Below, piece after piece: positions 26,624-35,206 of a stretch of DNA of 64,000 bases. This DNA is from Clostridia bacterium (GTDB taxonomy: Bacteria > Bacillota > Clostridia > Oscillospirales > Acutalibacteraceae). A program made the translations under genes and the position numbers. Position 1 is the stretch's first letter, and the number at the start of each line of letters is the position of its first letter. The stretch is from positions 1-64,000 of the forward strand of contig JAGAOT010000024.1 of the NCBI GenBank assembly GCA_017623615.1. Reading direction: 5' to 3'. Under the pieces are notes generated by a model. That model worked only from the letters and a program-made list of their open reading frames with translations. It was not told where the DNA came from and did no database searches.

Positions 26624-27910
26624 ATGCTTGATATCAAATTTTTAAGAGAAAATCCCGATATCGTTAAGGAAAATATTAAAAAGAAGTTTCAGGACAGCAA
26701 GCTCCCGCTTGTTGACGAAGTAATCGAGCTTGATGCGCAGTCAAGAGCAATCAAGGCGGAGGCTGACAGCCTCAGAGCTAACCGCAACAAGGTTTCCAAG
26801 GAAATCGGCATGCTCATGGCGCAGGGCAAAAAGGACGAAGCAATGGCTGCAAAGTCAAAGGTAACGGAGTTTTCCGAAAGACTTGCCGAATGCGAAAAGC
26901 TTGAAGCTGAATATACCGAAAAGGTAACCAAGATAATGATGATTATTCCCAACATTATCGACCCCTCCGTGCCCGTCGGCAAGGATGACAGCGAGAATGT
27001 TGAAGTCACAAAATACGGTGAGCCCGTTGTCCCCGAGTTTGAAATTCCTTATCACACCGAGATTATGGAGCGTTTCAACGGCATTGACCTTGATGCTGCA
27101 AGAAACGTTGCGGGTAACGGCTTCTATTATCTTATGGGCGATATCGCCCGCTTGCATTCCGCAGTTATTTCTTATGCGAGAGATTTCATGATTGACCGCG
27201 GCTTCACCTATTGCGTTCCGCCCTTCATGATTCGCAGCAACGTTGTAACGGGAGTTATGAGCTTTGCGGAAATGGATGCAATGATGTATAAGATTGAGGG
27301 CGAGGACCTTTATCTTATCGGCACCAGCGAGCATTCAATGATTGGTAAATATATCGACACAATCGTTGCGGAGGACACTCTGCCCCACACTCTCACAAGC
27401 TATTCACCCTGCTTCCGCAAGGAGAAGGGTGCTCACGGCATTGAGGAGCGCGGCGTCTACAGAATCCACCAGTTTGAGAAGCAGGAAATGATTGTTGTCT
27501 GCAAGCCCGAAGACAGCATGATGTGGTTTGAAAAGCTTTGGCAGAACACGGTTGACCTTTTCCGCTCTCTCGATATCCCCGTCAGAACTCTTGAATGCTG
27601 CTCGGGCGACCTTGCGGACCTCAAGGTTAAGTCCTTTGACGTTGAAGCATGGTCACCCAGACAGAAGAAGTATTTTGAGGTAGGCTCATGCTCCAACCTT
27701 GGTGATGCACAGGCACGCAGACTCAAGATAAGGGTTAACGGCAAGGACGGCAAGTATTTTGCCCACACCCTCAACAACACGGTTGTTGCTCCGCCCAGAA
27801 TGCTTATTGCATTCCTTGAAAACAACCTTAATGAGGACGGCAGCGTGAATGTTCCCGTTGCTCTTCGTCCCTACATGGGCGGCAAGGAAAAGCTTGTTCC
27901 CGTTAAATAA
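26624..27910 (+). CDS. serS: Seryl-tRNA synthetase
   Basis: Class II aminoacyl-tRNA synthetase, 428 residues. Seen: N-terminal long antiparallel coiled coil that grips the tRNA long arm (about 28-110), TSEHSMIG, motif 2 CFRKEKGAHG...RIHQFEKQE and motif 3 APPRMLIAFLENN. The open frame begins with MLDIKFLRENPD, the usual SerRS start. No T-box is visible in the 34-base gap upstream. A strong bidirectional terminator follows. Confidence 0.97.
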   Translation: MLDIKFLRENPDIVKENIKKKFQDSKLPLVDEVIELDAQSRAIKAEADSLRANRNKVSKEIGMLMAQGKKDEAMAAKSKVTEFSERLAECEKLEAEYTEKVTKIMMIIPNIIDPSVPVGKDDSENVEVTKYGEPVVPEFEIPYHTEIMERFNGIDLDAARNVAGNGFYYLMGDIARLHSAVISYARDFMIDRGFTYCVPPFMIRSNVVTGVMSFAEMDAMMYKIEGEDLYLIGTSEHSMIGKYIDTIVAEDTLPHTLTSYSPCFRKEKGAHGIEERGVYRIHQFEKQEMIVVCKPEDSMMWFEKLWQNTVDLFRSLDIPVRTLECCSGDLADLKVKSFDVEAWSPRQKKYFEVGSCSNLGDAQARRLKIRVNGKDGKYFAHTLNNTVVAPPRMLIAFLENNLNEDGSVNVPVALRPYMGGKEKLVPVK

Positions 27911-27919
27911 CAAACAAAA

Positions 27920-27959
27920 ACATCCCCGAGAAAAATGCGTCCATTTTCTTCGGGGATGT
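27920..27959. terminator. Terminator after serS
   Basis: Outer stem ACATCCCCG/CGGGGATGT with further GAAAAATG/CATTTTC pairing. A TTTTTG run follows on the minus strand, so it may also stop the minus-strand unit ending at 28035. Confidence 0.85.
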
Positions 27960-28034
27960 TATATTATATCAAAGTCCGAGCAGTTTCCGCAAAGCATTTG
28001 CAGCCTTTAAACGGAAAGCGGTTTTGTGTTGCTT

Positions 28035-28286
28035 TTATTTCTTTTTGCAGCAAAGGATTTTTGCGCAAAGGGCAGAAACTATCGAAGCGAATACCATATC
28101 AGCTCCAAGCATTCCGATTAGGTTTGTGACAAACGGTTTGCCGGCTTCTGCTTGCTTAACAAACGTTATACCGTCGTCGGTTACATAGTGAAAAACGAAA
28201 TAATTGATTATAAATACAATCAACGCTATAACAAAGCATACAACAGCAAGTTTATAAAGGTTTTTTCTCAATTTGTCTATGTTCAT
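28035..28286 (-). CDS. Small membrane protein of unknown function
   Basis: An 83-residue protein with two hydrophobic segments (about 13-34 and 54-75), a basic N-terminus (MNIDKLRKNLYKL) and a Cys/Lys-rich end (CAKILCCKKK). I do not recognise the family. The ATG has GAGGG nine bases upstream. It lies 33 bases after the esterase and is probably read on the same transcript. Confidence 0.6.
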   Translation of the reverse strand: MNIDKLRKNLYKLAVVCFVIALIVFIINYFVFHYVTDDGITFVKQAEAGKPFVTNLIGMLGADMVFASIVSALCAKILCCKKK

Positions 28287-28319
28287 TTCAAAGCCCTCGT
28301 TCCTGTATTTTATCGGCAG

Positions 28320-29378
28320 TTAAACCAAACCTACAAGCCTTTGGAAAAAGTTGGCTATTTTAAATATAACGTTTCTTATTGAAATATATATGTTCTCAAA
28401 AAAGCTGACGTAAGTTATGTCTTCTGCGGGGGTTGCATCAAACGAAGAATGTATTCCGCTCATCCATGATATCATGCCTTCTGAATTTTCAAAGCTGATG
28501 GTGTTTCCGTTTGCGTCGATTGTGGTAACATTGGGGTAAGGAGAGCCGTCAACCGTGAAGAAGTCATACATTATGGTGGTATAAAGTCGGTGGTTTGAAT
28601 CCCCTTTACTTCCGTCGGGATTCAAAACCGTAGTGAATTTTGAAAGCCTGCAGTTTTCAGGATTGGAATTATATTTTTGAATATAATTCCAAGTCGGCAT
28701 AACATTCACGGCAAAATTTACTATCGGGTCAAAGATGCTTGAAAAAGTCCAAATTGCCACATCTTTTGTTTTTTGTATGTCCTGCACAGTTCGAGTTCCC
28801 GTGGCGGCAAGAGGATAAATCCCCGCAAAATATTCCGGATATGCTATTGCTATATCCCAAGCCATTTCGCCGCCTGCAGATGAGCCGCCGATAAAAATGC
28901 GTGTTGTGTCAACGTTTTTGCCATGTTCGCTGATGAAGCTGTCAATAAGAGTGCGCAGCGGGTCAACAAGAGATTTGTTCCAATACTGAAGCTCATCCTC
29001 GGGGCTTCTCGGCAAAAGAATATAAGCGCCGCCCACTGCATCCCATTTTGATTGAAGCTCCTGCGAAGCCCAGCATGCCATCGTGCTGTCATCAAGCTGT
29101 GAGCCGGTATGGGAGCCGTGACCTATACCGTGAAGATAAATTACGATGGGATATTTTTTACGGTCATTTTTACCGACAGGTGAATAATATGCATAATCCA
29201 GCTCATAGCCGTTGCATTCTTCAGATTTGCCAAGCTCAAACTGACCTCTTAATGCCTCAATTCCTGCGGAAAGGGGCAAAGCTGTTTTCTCGCTCCCTGC
29301 GTAGGCTCCTATGCAAAGGCTTGAAACAAGCAGAGCTGCAACGGTAAAAACAGAAAGAATTTTTTTGAAAACTTTCAT
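28320..29378 (-). CDS. Secreted alpha/beta-hydrolase esterase (PHB depolymerase/LpqC-like)
   Basis: A 352-residue exported hydrolase. Seen: signal peptide with cleavage near AYA-G (about residue 27), oxyanion segment VIYLHGIGHG (about 79-88), and nucleophile elbow GSSAG (S167). The family includes feruloyl and acetyl-xylan esterases and polyhydroxyalkanoate depolymerases; the substrate here is likely a polysaccharide ester, which is inference. The start at 29378 is preferred (GAGGTGT seven bases upstream) over one six codons earlier. The hydrophobic tail (IFKIANFFQRLVG) may associate with the membrane. Confidence 0.82.
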   Translation of the reverse strand: MKVFKKILSVFTVAALLVSSLCIGAYAGSEKTALPLSAGIEALRGQFELGKSEECNGYELDYAYYSPVGKNDRKKYPIVIYLHGIGHGSHTGSQLDDSTMACWASQELQSKWDAVGGAYILLPRSPEDELQYWNKSLVDPLRTLIDSFISEHGKNVDTTRIFIGGSSAGGEMAWDIAIAYPEYFAGIYPLAATGTRTVQDIQKTKDVAIWTFSSIFDPIVNFAVNVMPTWNYIQKYNSNPENCRLSKFTTVLNPDGSKGDSNHRLYTTIMYDFFTVDGSPYPNVTTIDANGNTISFENSEGMISWMSGIHSSFDATPAEDITYVSFFENIYISIRNVIFKIANFFQRLVGLV

Positions 29379-29491
29379 AATACAGACACCTCGCATGATT
29401 TGTATGAGTTTTATTTTATATTTTTTAATTAATTATACAAGAGCTTTATTTAAATTTTTGGAGAGTTTTGTTAATGAATTGTTAAAACAGA

Positions 29492-29521
29492 AAGAGCCGC
29501 TTCCCGTTTGGGGCGGCTCTT
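29492..29521 (-). terminator. Terminator after the mazF gene
   Basis: Stem AAGAGCCGC/GCGGCTCTT; on the minus strand it is followed by TTTCTGTTTT. Confidence 0.8.
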
Positions 29522-29525
29522 CGGT

Positions 29526-29879
29526 CTATTCCGCAATTCCTATTCCGAGGCTGACGGACAATGCTCTGTCAACCCGCAGCATATCTCTTTCATCGAGAAT
29601 GCCCATTTTTTCTCTGAGACGTTTTTTGTCCAGAGTACGTACCTGTTCAAGCAAAACTATCGAATCTTTGGCAAGCCCGCAGCCGTCGGCGTTAACCCTG
29701 ATATGTGTGGGCAGGCTTGTTTTGAAACGCTGGCTTGTTATTGCGGCGGCAATCACCGTTGGGCTGAATTTGTTGCCTACGTCGTTTTGAACAATCAAAA
29801 CGGGTCTTGTTCCGCCTTGTTCAGAGCCTATGACCGGGCTCAAATCGGCATAATAGATTTCTCCCCGTTTAACGGTCAC
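29526..29879 (-). CDS. endoA: EndoA/MazF-type mRNA endoribonuclease
   Basis: A 117-residue toxin of the MazF/PemK family, strikingly close to Bacillus EndoA. Seen: VKRGEIYYADLSPVIGSEQGG at the start, catalytic-type R25 in GGTRPVLIVQND and T48 in AAAITSQ, both at the Bacillus positions. The start is GTG at 29879 with GGGAG upstream. Known for the family: it cuts mRNA at UACAU (Bacillus) and is held by the small antitoxin EndoAI encoded just upstream. Here no such antitoxin gene lies upstream; the gap is only 161 bases and the neighbour is a DNA glycosylase. Confidence 0.93.
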   Translation of the reverse strand: MTVKRGEIYYADLSPVIGSEQGGTRPVLIVQNDVGNKFSPTVIAAAITSQRFKTSLPTHIRVNADGCGLAKDSIVLLEQVRTLDKKRLREKMGILDERDMLRVDRALSVSLGIGIAE

Positions 29880-30023
29880 GAAAATCACTCCCGAAAGTTT
29901 GTCTGACAACACTATTTTTGGCACACGGCAGGCAAATTAAACGTAATTTTGAAATCGGGGAGCAAAAAATTTCAAAATTGCCTGTCCTTACAGTTGCAGT
30001 ATATTCTCGGGAATCTTTGAGTG

Positions 30024-30053
30024 TTAAAAAAACCGCCGATTTAATCGACGGTT
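30024..30053 (-). terminator. Terminator after the deoxyinosine glycosylase gene
   Basis: Stem AACCG-CGAT/ATCG-CGGTT with one mismatch, followed on the minus strand by seven Ts. It overlaps the gene's stop codon and separates it from mazF. Confidence 0.8.
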
Positions 30054-30523
30054 AAAATTATTTTCCACGCTTCAACAAGCTTTTCAAAGCTCCATGCCGC
30101 ATTTGCGGGGCTTGTTGACGGCAGACATACTGCCTTTATGCCGGTTTTCGGAAAGGTGTATTTCATATAATGCTTTTCAGCGGTTTTTCCGTTAACAAAG
30201 ATTCTGTTAACCCCGCTGTTATTGATGATAACCGAAAGGTCATTTGCGGTAACATTTTTAATCGTGCTGTCTGCGCTGCCCTCAATTTCGCAGGAGGCAA
30301 TGACATCCCACAGAGCAATTCCGTTTTCGAGAACAAGCCTTTTCTTTTCTTCGATATTCTGCGGCTTTTCCTCGCCCAAAACGGCGGCAATAACGGGCCA
30401 AAACCTATTTTGCGGGTGACCGTAGAAGAATGCCGCTTCTCTTGATTTTACCGAGGGGAACGAGCCTAAAATCAGCGTTTTTGAATTCGCGTCAAACAGC
30501 GGGGGAATGGGGTGAACAATCAT
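30041..30523 (-). CDS. DNA-deoxyinosine glycosylase (UDG superfamily)
   Basis: A 160-residue base-excision enzyme of the hypoxanthine-DNA glycosylase group. Seen: GSFPSVKSREAAFFYGHPQNRFWP (motif I and the family Asn/His) and LPSTSPANA (motif II) near the C-terminus. Members remove deaminated purines from DNA. It overlaps the riboflavin transporter by four bases (ATGA), so it should share the FMN riboswitch control, an unusual combination. Confidence 0.88.
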   Translation of the reverse strand: MIVHPIPPLFDANSKTLILGSFPSVKSREAAFFYGHPQNRFWPVIAAVLGEEKPQNIEEKKRLVLENGIALWDVIASCEIEGSADSTIKNVTANDLSVIINNSGVNRIFVNGKTAEKHYMKYTFPKTGIKAVCLPSTSPANAAWSFEKLVEAWKIILTVD

Positions 30524-31083
30524 TTTATCACATACTTTTTCAATATGGTTTTTATGGGAGTAAATACGGCAAATGTAACTGCTGAATTTATACCCGCCTT
30601 GAGCAAATTAAAGGGAATTATTGCAGGTATGAGCATCTGAACAACCGCCTGAGTGCCCGCGCCGAGGAAAATACCCGTAAAAACAAGATTGAGCGGAATC
30701 ATAACCGCCGTCATTGCAAGAGTGCCGATAACCAGCCCGACAATAAGGCTTGCGGTTGTTTTCTTGCGTTTATAGATGATTGACGGAATGAGTATGAGCA
30801 CGGAGGATGCAATGAAGTGCATCAAAAAGCCAATCCAGCCGCTGGCGGCGCTGACGGTTATTGCCTGAATTATGCAAACCGCGAGCAATATAACCATGCC
30901 CGAAACGGGTCCGAGAAGCAATGAGCCGATAAGCACGGGGATGTCCGCCGCATCATATTCCAAAAACGGTGCGGAGGGGATAAGCGGGATATGCACCGTG
31001 CAGACCAAAACGATTGACAAAGCTGTGAGCATTGCCATAATTGCTGTTTTTACAACGTTGTTGAGAGTTTTGCCGTTTTTCAT
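30520..31083 (-). CDS. ribU: Riboflavin ECF transporter S component (RibU-type)
   Basis: A 187-residue membrane protein with about six helices that binds riboflavin and works with the shared ECF energy module, which is not in this window. Seen: the S-component layout with LSIVLVCTVHIPLIPSAPFLEYDAADIPVLIGSLLLGP, where the ...EYDAADIPVL segment is typical of RibU, and a Gly-rich middle. The FMN riboswitch directly upstream fixes the substrate class. AAAGGAGAT precedes the ATG. Confidence 0.93.
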   Translation of the reverse strand: MKNGKTLNNVVKTAIMAMLTALSIVLVCTVHIPLIPSAPFLEYDAADIPVLIGSLLLGPVSGMVILLAVCIIQAITVSAASGWIGFLMHFIASSVLILIPSIIYKRKKTTASLIVGLVIGTLAMTAVMIPLNLVFTGIFLGAGTQAVVQMLIPAIIPFNLLKAGINSAVTFAVFTPIKTILKKYVIK

Positions 31084-31114
31084 AATAAATTATCTCCTTT
31101 CCTCGGAGATGCCG

Positions 31115-31146
31115 AAAAAACAAAAAGCCCTGCAATAAAGCAGGGC
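31115..31146 (-). terminator. Riboswitch-controlled terminator ahead of ribU
   Basis: Stem GCCCTGC/GCAGGGC with a 6-base loop followed on the minus strand by TTTTTGTTTTTT. It lies between the FMN aptamer and ribU and serves as the expression platform. Confidence 0.9.
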
Positions 31147-31169
31147 GTAAATGCTTAAATCTTTCAGCA

Positions 31170-31298
31170 TTCTCTTTCATCCGGACTGTAACAAGCGTTA
31201 ACTTGTTTTCACCGTCGGTTGCGGAATCTCACCGCATCAGCCGCATTTGCGGGTCGTGGACTGTACCACCGGTGGGGAATTTCACCCCGCCCCGAGAA
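31170..31298 (-). ncRNA. FMN riboswitch (RFN element)
   Basis: The minus strand shows the conserved FMN aptamer segments in order: GGGGCGGGGTGAAATTCCCC, ACCGGTGGTACAGTCC, GCGG-TGAGATTCCGC, ACCGACGGTGAAA and GTCCGGATGAAAGAGAA. Together with the terminator downstream it should shut off ribU when FMN is plentiful. It accounts for most of the 359-base gap between ribU and yhaM. Confidence 0.97.
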
Positions 31299-31311
31299 CT
31301 GTATTGTCTTT

Positions 31312-31339
31312 ATTATAGTACATACTGAAAATTTGTCAA
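31312..31339 (-). promoter_or_regulatory. ribU promoter
   Basis: Minus strand: TTGACA (31339-31334), 16-base spacer, TATAAT (31317-31312), just ahead of the FMN aptamer. Confidence 0.85.
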
Positions 31340-31378
31340 CAAAAATCACAAAAAATCAAATTTTATTTCTCTGTTTTA

Positions 31379-31407
31379 TTGTGTTTTATATAAATATATG
31401 TTAAAAT
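31379..31407 (+). promoter_or_regulatory. yhaM promoter
   Basis: TTGTGT (31379-31384), 17-base spacer, TAAAAT (31402-31407), divergent from ribU. Confidence 0.6.
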
Positions 31408-31442
31408 ATACTATCTTTAGATATCCGAAAGGAAGATAATGT

Positions 31443-32420
31443 ATGAATTTTACACCGCTCGGCACTTCGGGCGCGCACGAGGGCTATTGCCTTATAAAAT
31501 CCGTTGAAAAAAAGCTGACCGCAAAGGGTGTGCCTTATCTCGACCTTACTCTTGCTGATAACGGCGGCGAGATAAACGCAAAGCTCTGGGACTATAAGGA
31601 ATCTCCGTCAAATCAATTCAATAAATTTGATTTTGTTAAAGTGCGCGGCACTTATGTGCCTTTTAACGATACAATGCAGTTCCGTGTTGAGCGAATCCGC
31701 GCGGTTTTGCCCGAAGATAACGTTATGATTGAGGACTATGTGCCCTCCGCATGCCTGACGGGTGAAACCATGCTTGCCGAAATTGAAAAAATCGTTGCCT
31801 CTTTCGGCGATGAGGAGCTTAAAAAGCTTGTTTCGGCGGTTATTGCGGAATACAGAGAAAGACTTATCTATTGGCCTGCCGCAAAAAATCTTCACCATGC
31901 GGTGCGCAGCGGGCTTTTGATGCATACCCTTTCAATTCTCCGCCTTGCGGCAAGCGTGTGCAAAATCTACCGTTTTGTTAATTATGATTTGCTTTGCAGC
32001 GGCGCAATTCTTCACGATATCGCCAAGATTGAAGAAATCGAAGTTTCTTCAACGGGCATAGCAAGCGAATACACCGCAAGGGGCAACCTGCTCGGTCATC
32101 TTGTTATGGGTGCAATGGCGATTGACAGAATCGGCAGGGCAAACGGCATTTCCGACGAAACGCTGACCCTTGTTGAGCATATGCTCATTTCACACCACGG
32201 CACTCCCGAATTTGGTGCGGCGAAGCTGCCCATGTTTATCGAAGCGGAGCTGCTTTCAGAGCTTGACCTTATGGATGCAAGGCTCTATGAGATGCATCAG
32301 GCTGTTGAAGCCGTTGAAACGGGTGCGTTCACCCCGCGCCAATGGGCGCTTGAAAACCGCAATCTTTATAACCACGGAAAAGCCTCTGACGGCGGCGTGG
32401 AGCTTATTGACGAAGTTTGA
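31443..32420 (+). CDS. yhaM: YhaM-like 3'-5' exoribonuclease
   Basis: A 325-residue protein with an N-terminal OB-fold (about 10-95, YLDLTLADNGGEINAKLWDY) and a C-terminal HD domain (about 150-290). Seen: HD metal ligands in HHAVRSGLLMHT, ILHDIAKIEE and the later LISHHGTPEFG. YhaM trims single-stranded RNA and DNA ends in Firmicutes. The start has AAAGGAAGAT upstream. The MITE-like copy B begins at the base after the stop codon. Confidence 0.9.
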   Translation: MNFTPLGTSGAHEGYCLIKSVEKKLTAKGVPYLDLTLADNGGEINAKLWDYKESPSNQFNKFDFVKVRGTYVPFNDTMQFRVERIRAVLPEDNVMIEDYVPSACLTGETMLAEIEKIVASFGDEELKKLVSAVIAEYRERLIYWPAAKNLHHAVRSGLLMHTLSILRLAASVCKIYRFVNYDLLCSGAILHDIAKIEEIEVSSTGIASEYTARGNLLGHLVMGAMAIDRIGRANGISDETLTLVEHMLISHHGTPEFGAAKLPMFIEAELLSELDLMDARLYEMHQAVEAVETGAFTPRQWALENRNLYNHGKASDGGVELIDEV

Positions 32421-32532
32421 TAAATGAAAAGTTAAAAGTGAAAAATGAAAAGTTTAGGGTCTGCGACGCATTATATTGGGTACGGGTGAAACCCGTCCTT
32501 AACTCTTCACTTTTCACTCTTCATTATTCACT
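32421..32532 (+). mobile_element. MITE-like inverted-repeat element, copy B
   Basis: A 112-bp element in the opposite orientation to copy A. Terminal arms TAAATGAAAAGTTAAAAGTG... and ...CACTCTTCATTATTCACT are near-complementary, with the central hairpin ACGGGTGAAACCCGT. It starts right after the yhaM stop codon and ends 18 bases before the DUF2804 start. Confidence 0.8.
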
Positions 32533-32550
32533 TGAATTAAGGAGGATATT

Positions 32551-33579
32551 ATGAGAAACCATGAAGTAACCAAGGTTCAGCCTTTGCTCAAAGAGGACGG
32601 CAGCCTGCGCGAGCCCGGCTGGTCAAAGCAGCTTTATCAGGTTTATGACCGCAATGCAATCAAAGCCCCCAAATTCAGAATAAAAGAATGGGATTATTAT
32701 CTCGTTATATCCGAAAAAAACAATTTCGGCGTTGCTTTCACTCTTTCGGATGACGGCTACATCGGTCTGCAGTCCGCAAGTCTGCTTGATTTCTCAAAGC
32801 CCTGGGAGCATACCGAAACAATCCTCAACGCTTTCCCCATGGGCAAATTCAAGCTCCCCTCAACCAGCGCAAAGGGCAACACCGTTTATCACGACAAACG
32901 CCTTGACATGGAGTTTCAGGTCAGCGAGGGCAAGCGCAGAATTGTCTGCAATTTCAAAAAATTCTGTGACGGCAAGGATTTTTCGTGCGACATAACTCTT
33001 GAACAGCCCGATATGGATACAATGGTTATCGCAACCCCGTGGAAAGAGAAAAAGACTGCTTTCTATTATAATCAAAAAATCAACTGCATGCGCGCAAGCG
33101 GCAAGGCAACCTTTGACGGCAAGGACTATGTGTTTGACCCCGCAACCGACTTCGGCACCCTTGACTGGGGCAGAGGCGTGTGGACTTATGACAACACATG
33201 GTATTGGGGTTCGGGTAATATGGATATCGACGGTCACGCCTTCGGCTTCAACATCGGCTACGGTTTTGGCGACACAACCGCTGCGAGCGAAAACATGCTG
33301 TTTTATGACGGCAAGTGCCACAAGCTTGACGATGTAACCTTCCACATCCCCAAAAGCAGCTACACCGACCCGTGGAAGTTCACATCGAGCGACGGCAGGT
33401 TTGAAATGGATTTTGTTCCCATTATGGACAGAGCCGCTAAAATCGATGTTAAATTTATCATCACCGACCAGCATCAGGTGTTCGGCAGAATGAGCGGCAA
33501 GGCTGTGCTTGATGACGGCACGGTTATCGAGGTTAAGGACTGCCTCTGCTTTGCCGAGGATGTACATAATAAATATTAA
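32551..33579 (+). CDS. DUF2804 family protein
   Basis: A 342-residue protein of the DUF2804 family, function unknown. Seen: N-terminal LLKEDGSLREPGWSKQL, ATPWKEKKTAFYYNQKINCM in the middle and the signature FGTLDWGRGVWTYDNTWYWGSG about two thirds along. No signal peptide or membrane segment. The fold is probably a lipocalin-like beta structure, which is inference. It opens an operon with prmA 12 bases downstream. GGAGGAT precedes the ATG. Confidence 0.85.
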   Translation: MRNHEVTKVQPLLKEDGSLREPGWSKQLYQVYDRNAIKAPKFRIKEWDYYLVISEKNNFGVAFTLSDDGYIGLQSASLLDFSKPWEHTETILNAFPMGKFKLPSTSAKGNTVYHDKRLDMEFQVSEGKRRIVCNFKKFCDGKDFSCDITLEQPDMDTMVIATPWKEKKTAFYYNQKINCMRASGKATFDGKDYVFDPATDFGTLDWGRGVWTYDNTWYWGSGNMDIDGHAFGFNIGYGFGDTTAASENMLFYDGKCHKLDDVTFHIPKSSYTDPWKFTSSDGRFEMDFVPIMDRAAKIDVKFIITDQHQVFGRMSGKAVLDDGTVIEVKDCLCFAEDVHNKY

Positions 33580-33591
33580 TCGGAGATAAAA

Positions 33592-34518
33592 ATGGATTGG
33601 ACAGAAATTAAAATAACCGTCAACGCAGACGATGTTGACAGGGCGGGGGACATCGCTTCAATGGCTGTTCCCTACGGCATTTATATTGAGGATTACCGCA
33701 CTCTTGAGCAGGAGGCTTGGGAGATAGCTCGAATCGACCTTATTGACGAAGAACTGCTTGCGAAGGACAGAAGCAAGGGCATCGTTCATATTTATATTTC
33801 GCCCGAAGAAAATCCCGCAGAGGCGGTTTCTTTCCTGACCGAAAGATTGAGCGCGGAGGGCATTGAAAACGAGATTGATGAAACCCTCTGCAAAAACGCG
33901 GATTGGGAAAATAACTGGAAAAAGTATTTCAAGCCCATGCCCGTCGGCGAAAGGCTGCTTATTCGCCCCATCTGGGAGGATGAATACGATGCGGGCGGCA
34001 GAGCCGTGCTTCATCTTGAGCCGGGTCTTGCATTCGGGTCGGGAACTCACGACACAACAAGGCTCTGTCTTGAAACGCTTGAAAAATACGCTTATCCCGG
34101 CAAAACCGTGCTCGATGTCGGCTGCGGAAGCGGCATTCTTTCCGTTGCTTCTCTTCTTCTCGGAGCGGACAGCGCTGTCGGCGTTGATATTGATGCTCTT
34201 GCGGTTAAAACCGCCAAGGAAAACGGCATAACCAACGGCTTTGACGAGCCGAAATTCACCGTTCTCAAAGGCTCAACCACCGACAAGGTAACGGGCAAAT
34301 TCGATATAATCGCCGCCAATATAGTTGCGGATATTATCATCGGTCTTTGCAAAAACGTTAAGGACTTTATGAATCCCGATGCCGTTTTCATCACCTCGGG
34401 CATTATTGTGCCGCGTGAGGATGATGTGCTTGCGGCGTTTGCCGAAAACGGGCTGGAGGTCATTGCCCGCCACGAAAGCGGCGGCTGGCTCTGCTTTGAA
34501 GCAAAGGCGGCGAAATAA
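33592..34518 (+). CDS. prmA: Ribosomal protein L11 methyltransferase
   Basis: SAM-dependent trimethylation of ribosomal protein L11. 308 residues: substrate-recognition domain (about 1-90), linker, then a Rossmann methyltransferase with LDVGCGSGILSVASLLLGA (motif I), GVDIDALAVK and the catalytic-type NIVADIII. HLEPGLAFGSGTHDTTRLCL is a PrmA signature. In many Firmicutes prmA follows dnaJ; here it is about 17 kb away. Its stop shares one base with the start of the next gene. Confidence 0.95.
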   Translation: MDWTEIKITVNADDVDRAGDIASMAVPYGIYIEDYRTLEQEAWEIARIDLIDEELLAKDRSKGIVHIYISPEENPAEAVSFLTERLSAEGIENEIDETLCKNADWENNWKKYFKPMPVGERLLIRPIWEDEYDAGGRAVLHLEPGLAFGSGTHDTTRLCLETLEKYAYPGKTVLDVGCGSGILSVASLLLGADSAVGVDIDALAVKTAKENGITNGFDEPKFTVLKGSTTDKVTGKFDIIAANIVADIIIGLCKNVKDFMNPDAVFITSGIIVPREDDVLAAFAENGLEVIARHESGGWLCFEAKAAK

Positions 34519-35183
34519 TGAGCATTCAGGAAGAGTTAAAAGCATTTTTGCTTGAAAAAGGTGTTGCCGATGTCGGCTTTTTCAAGGTCGAGGACGGCGA
34601 GGAGACTCTGCCTTACGGTGTGAGCATCGTTGCCCGCCTCTCCGAAAGCATAATTGAGGAGATTGAGGACGAGCCAACCCACACTTATTTTAATCACTAC
34701 CGCAACGTAAATGCGTTTATCGACTCCATGCTTTTGCAGGCGGGCATGTTTTTGCAGCGCAAGGGCTATAAATACATAACCGTTGCCGCTTCGCAAAGCA
34801 TCAACAAGGACGGCTGGAATTATGTTGCGCGTTATTCTCACAAAAAAGGCGCGTGCCTTGCGGGGCTTGGCTCAATCGGGCGCAATTCTCTGTTTCTTCA
34901 CAATGAATACGGCAGCTTCGTGAGGCTTGGCACTCTTTTCACCGACTGCCCGTTTGACTGCAAAAACGAGCTTGCCGAAAGCGTATGCACGGGCTGTGAC
35001 ATCTGCGTCAAGGCATGCCCTGCTCATGCAATAAAGGGCGGCGATTGGTCTGTGGGCACTCCGCGGGAAGAAATCTTTGACCCCGAGGCTTGCAGCGAAT
35101 ACATGAAAAAGCATTTTCAAAAAATCGGCAGAGGCTCCGTTTGCGGCATTTGCATGAGGGTCTGCCCCCAAAACCAAAAATAA
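34518..35183 (+). CDS. Short QueG-like double [4Fe-4S] protein
   Basis: A 221-residue iron-sulfur protein of the epoxyqueuosine-reductase-like family. Seen: an alpha/beta N-terminal half with KKGACLAGLGSIGRNSLFLHNEYG, typical of QueG-like B12 domains, and two clusters CTGCDICVKACP and CGICMRVCP. It is much shorter than true QueG (about 380), so it may not make queuosine; an electron-transfer or corrinoid-reducing role is possible. It overlaps prmA (TAATG), so the two are translationally coupled. Confidence 0.8.
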   Translation: MSIQEELKAFLLEKGVADVGFFKVEDGEETLPYGVSIVARLSESIIEEIEDEPTHTYFNHYRNVNAFIDSMLLQAGMFLQRKGYKYITVAASQSINKDGWNYVARYSHKKGACLAGLGSIGRNSLFLHNEYGSFVRLGTLFTDCPFDCKNELAESVCTGCDICVKACPAHAIKGGDWSVGTPREEIFDPEACSEYMKKHFQKIGRGSVCGICMRVCPQNQK

Positions 35184-35206
35184 CATCGAAAGGATGTATT
35201 TAAAAT

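Noticed and set aside
27960..28034. Possible structured RNA between serS and the small membrane-protein gene
   Set aside because: Only a weak TTTCCG/CGGAAA pairing is visible and no known motif; likely just untranslated spacer.
29925..30040. Antitoxin gene upstream of mazF
   Set aside because: The gap is too short for an EndoAI-type protein, and it contains the glycosylase terminator.
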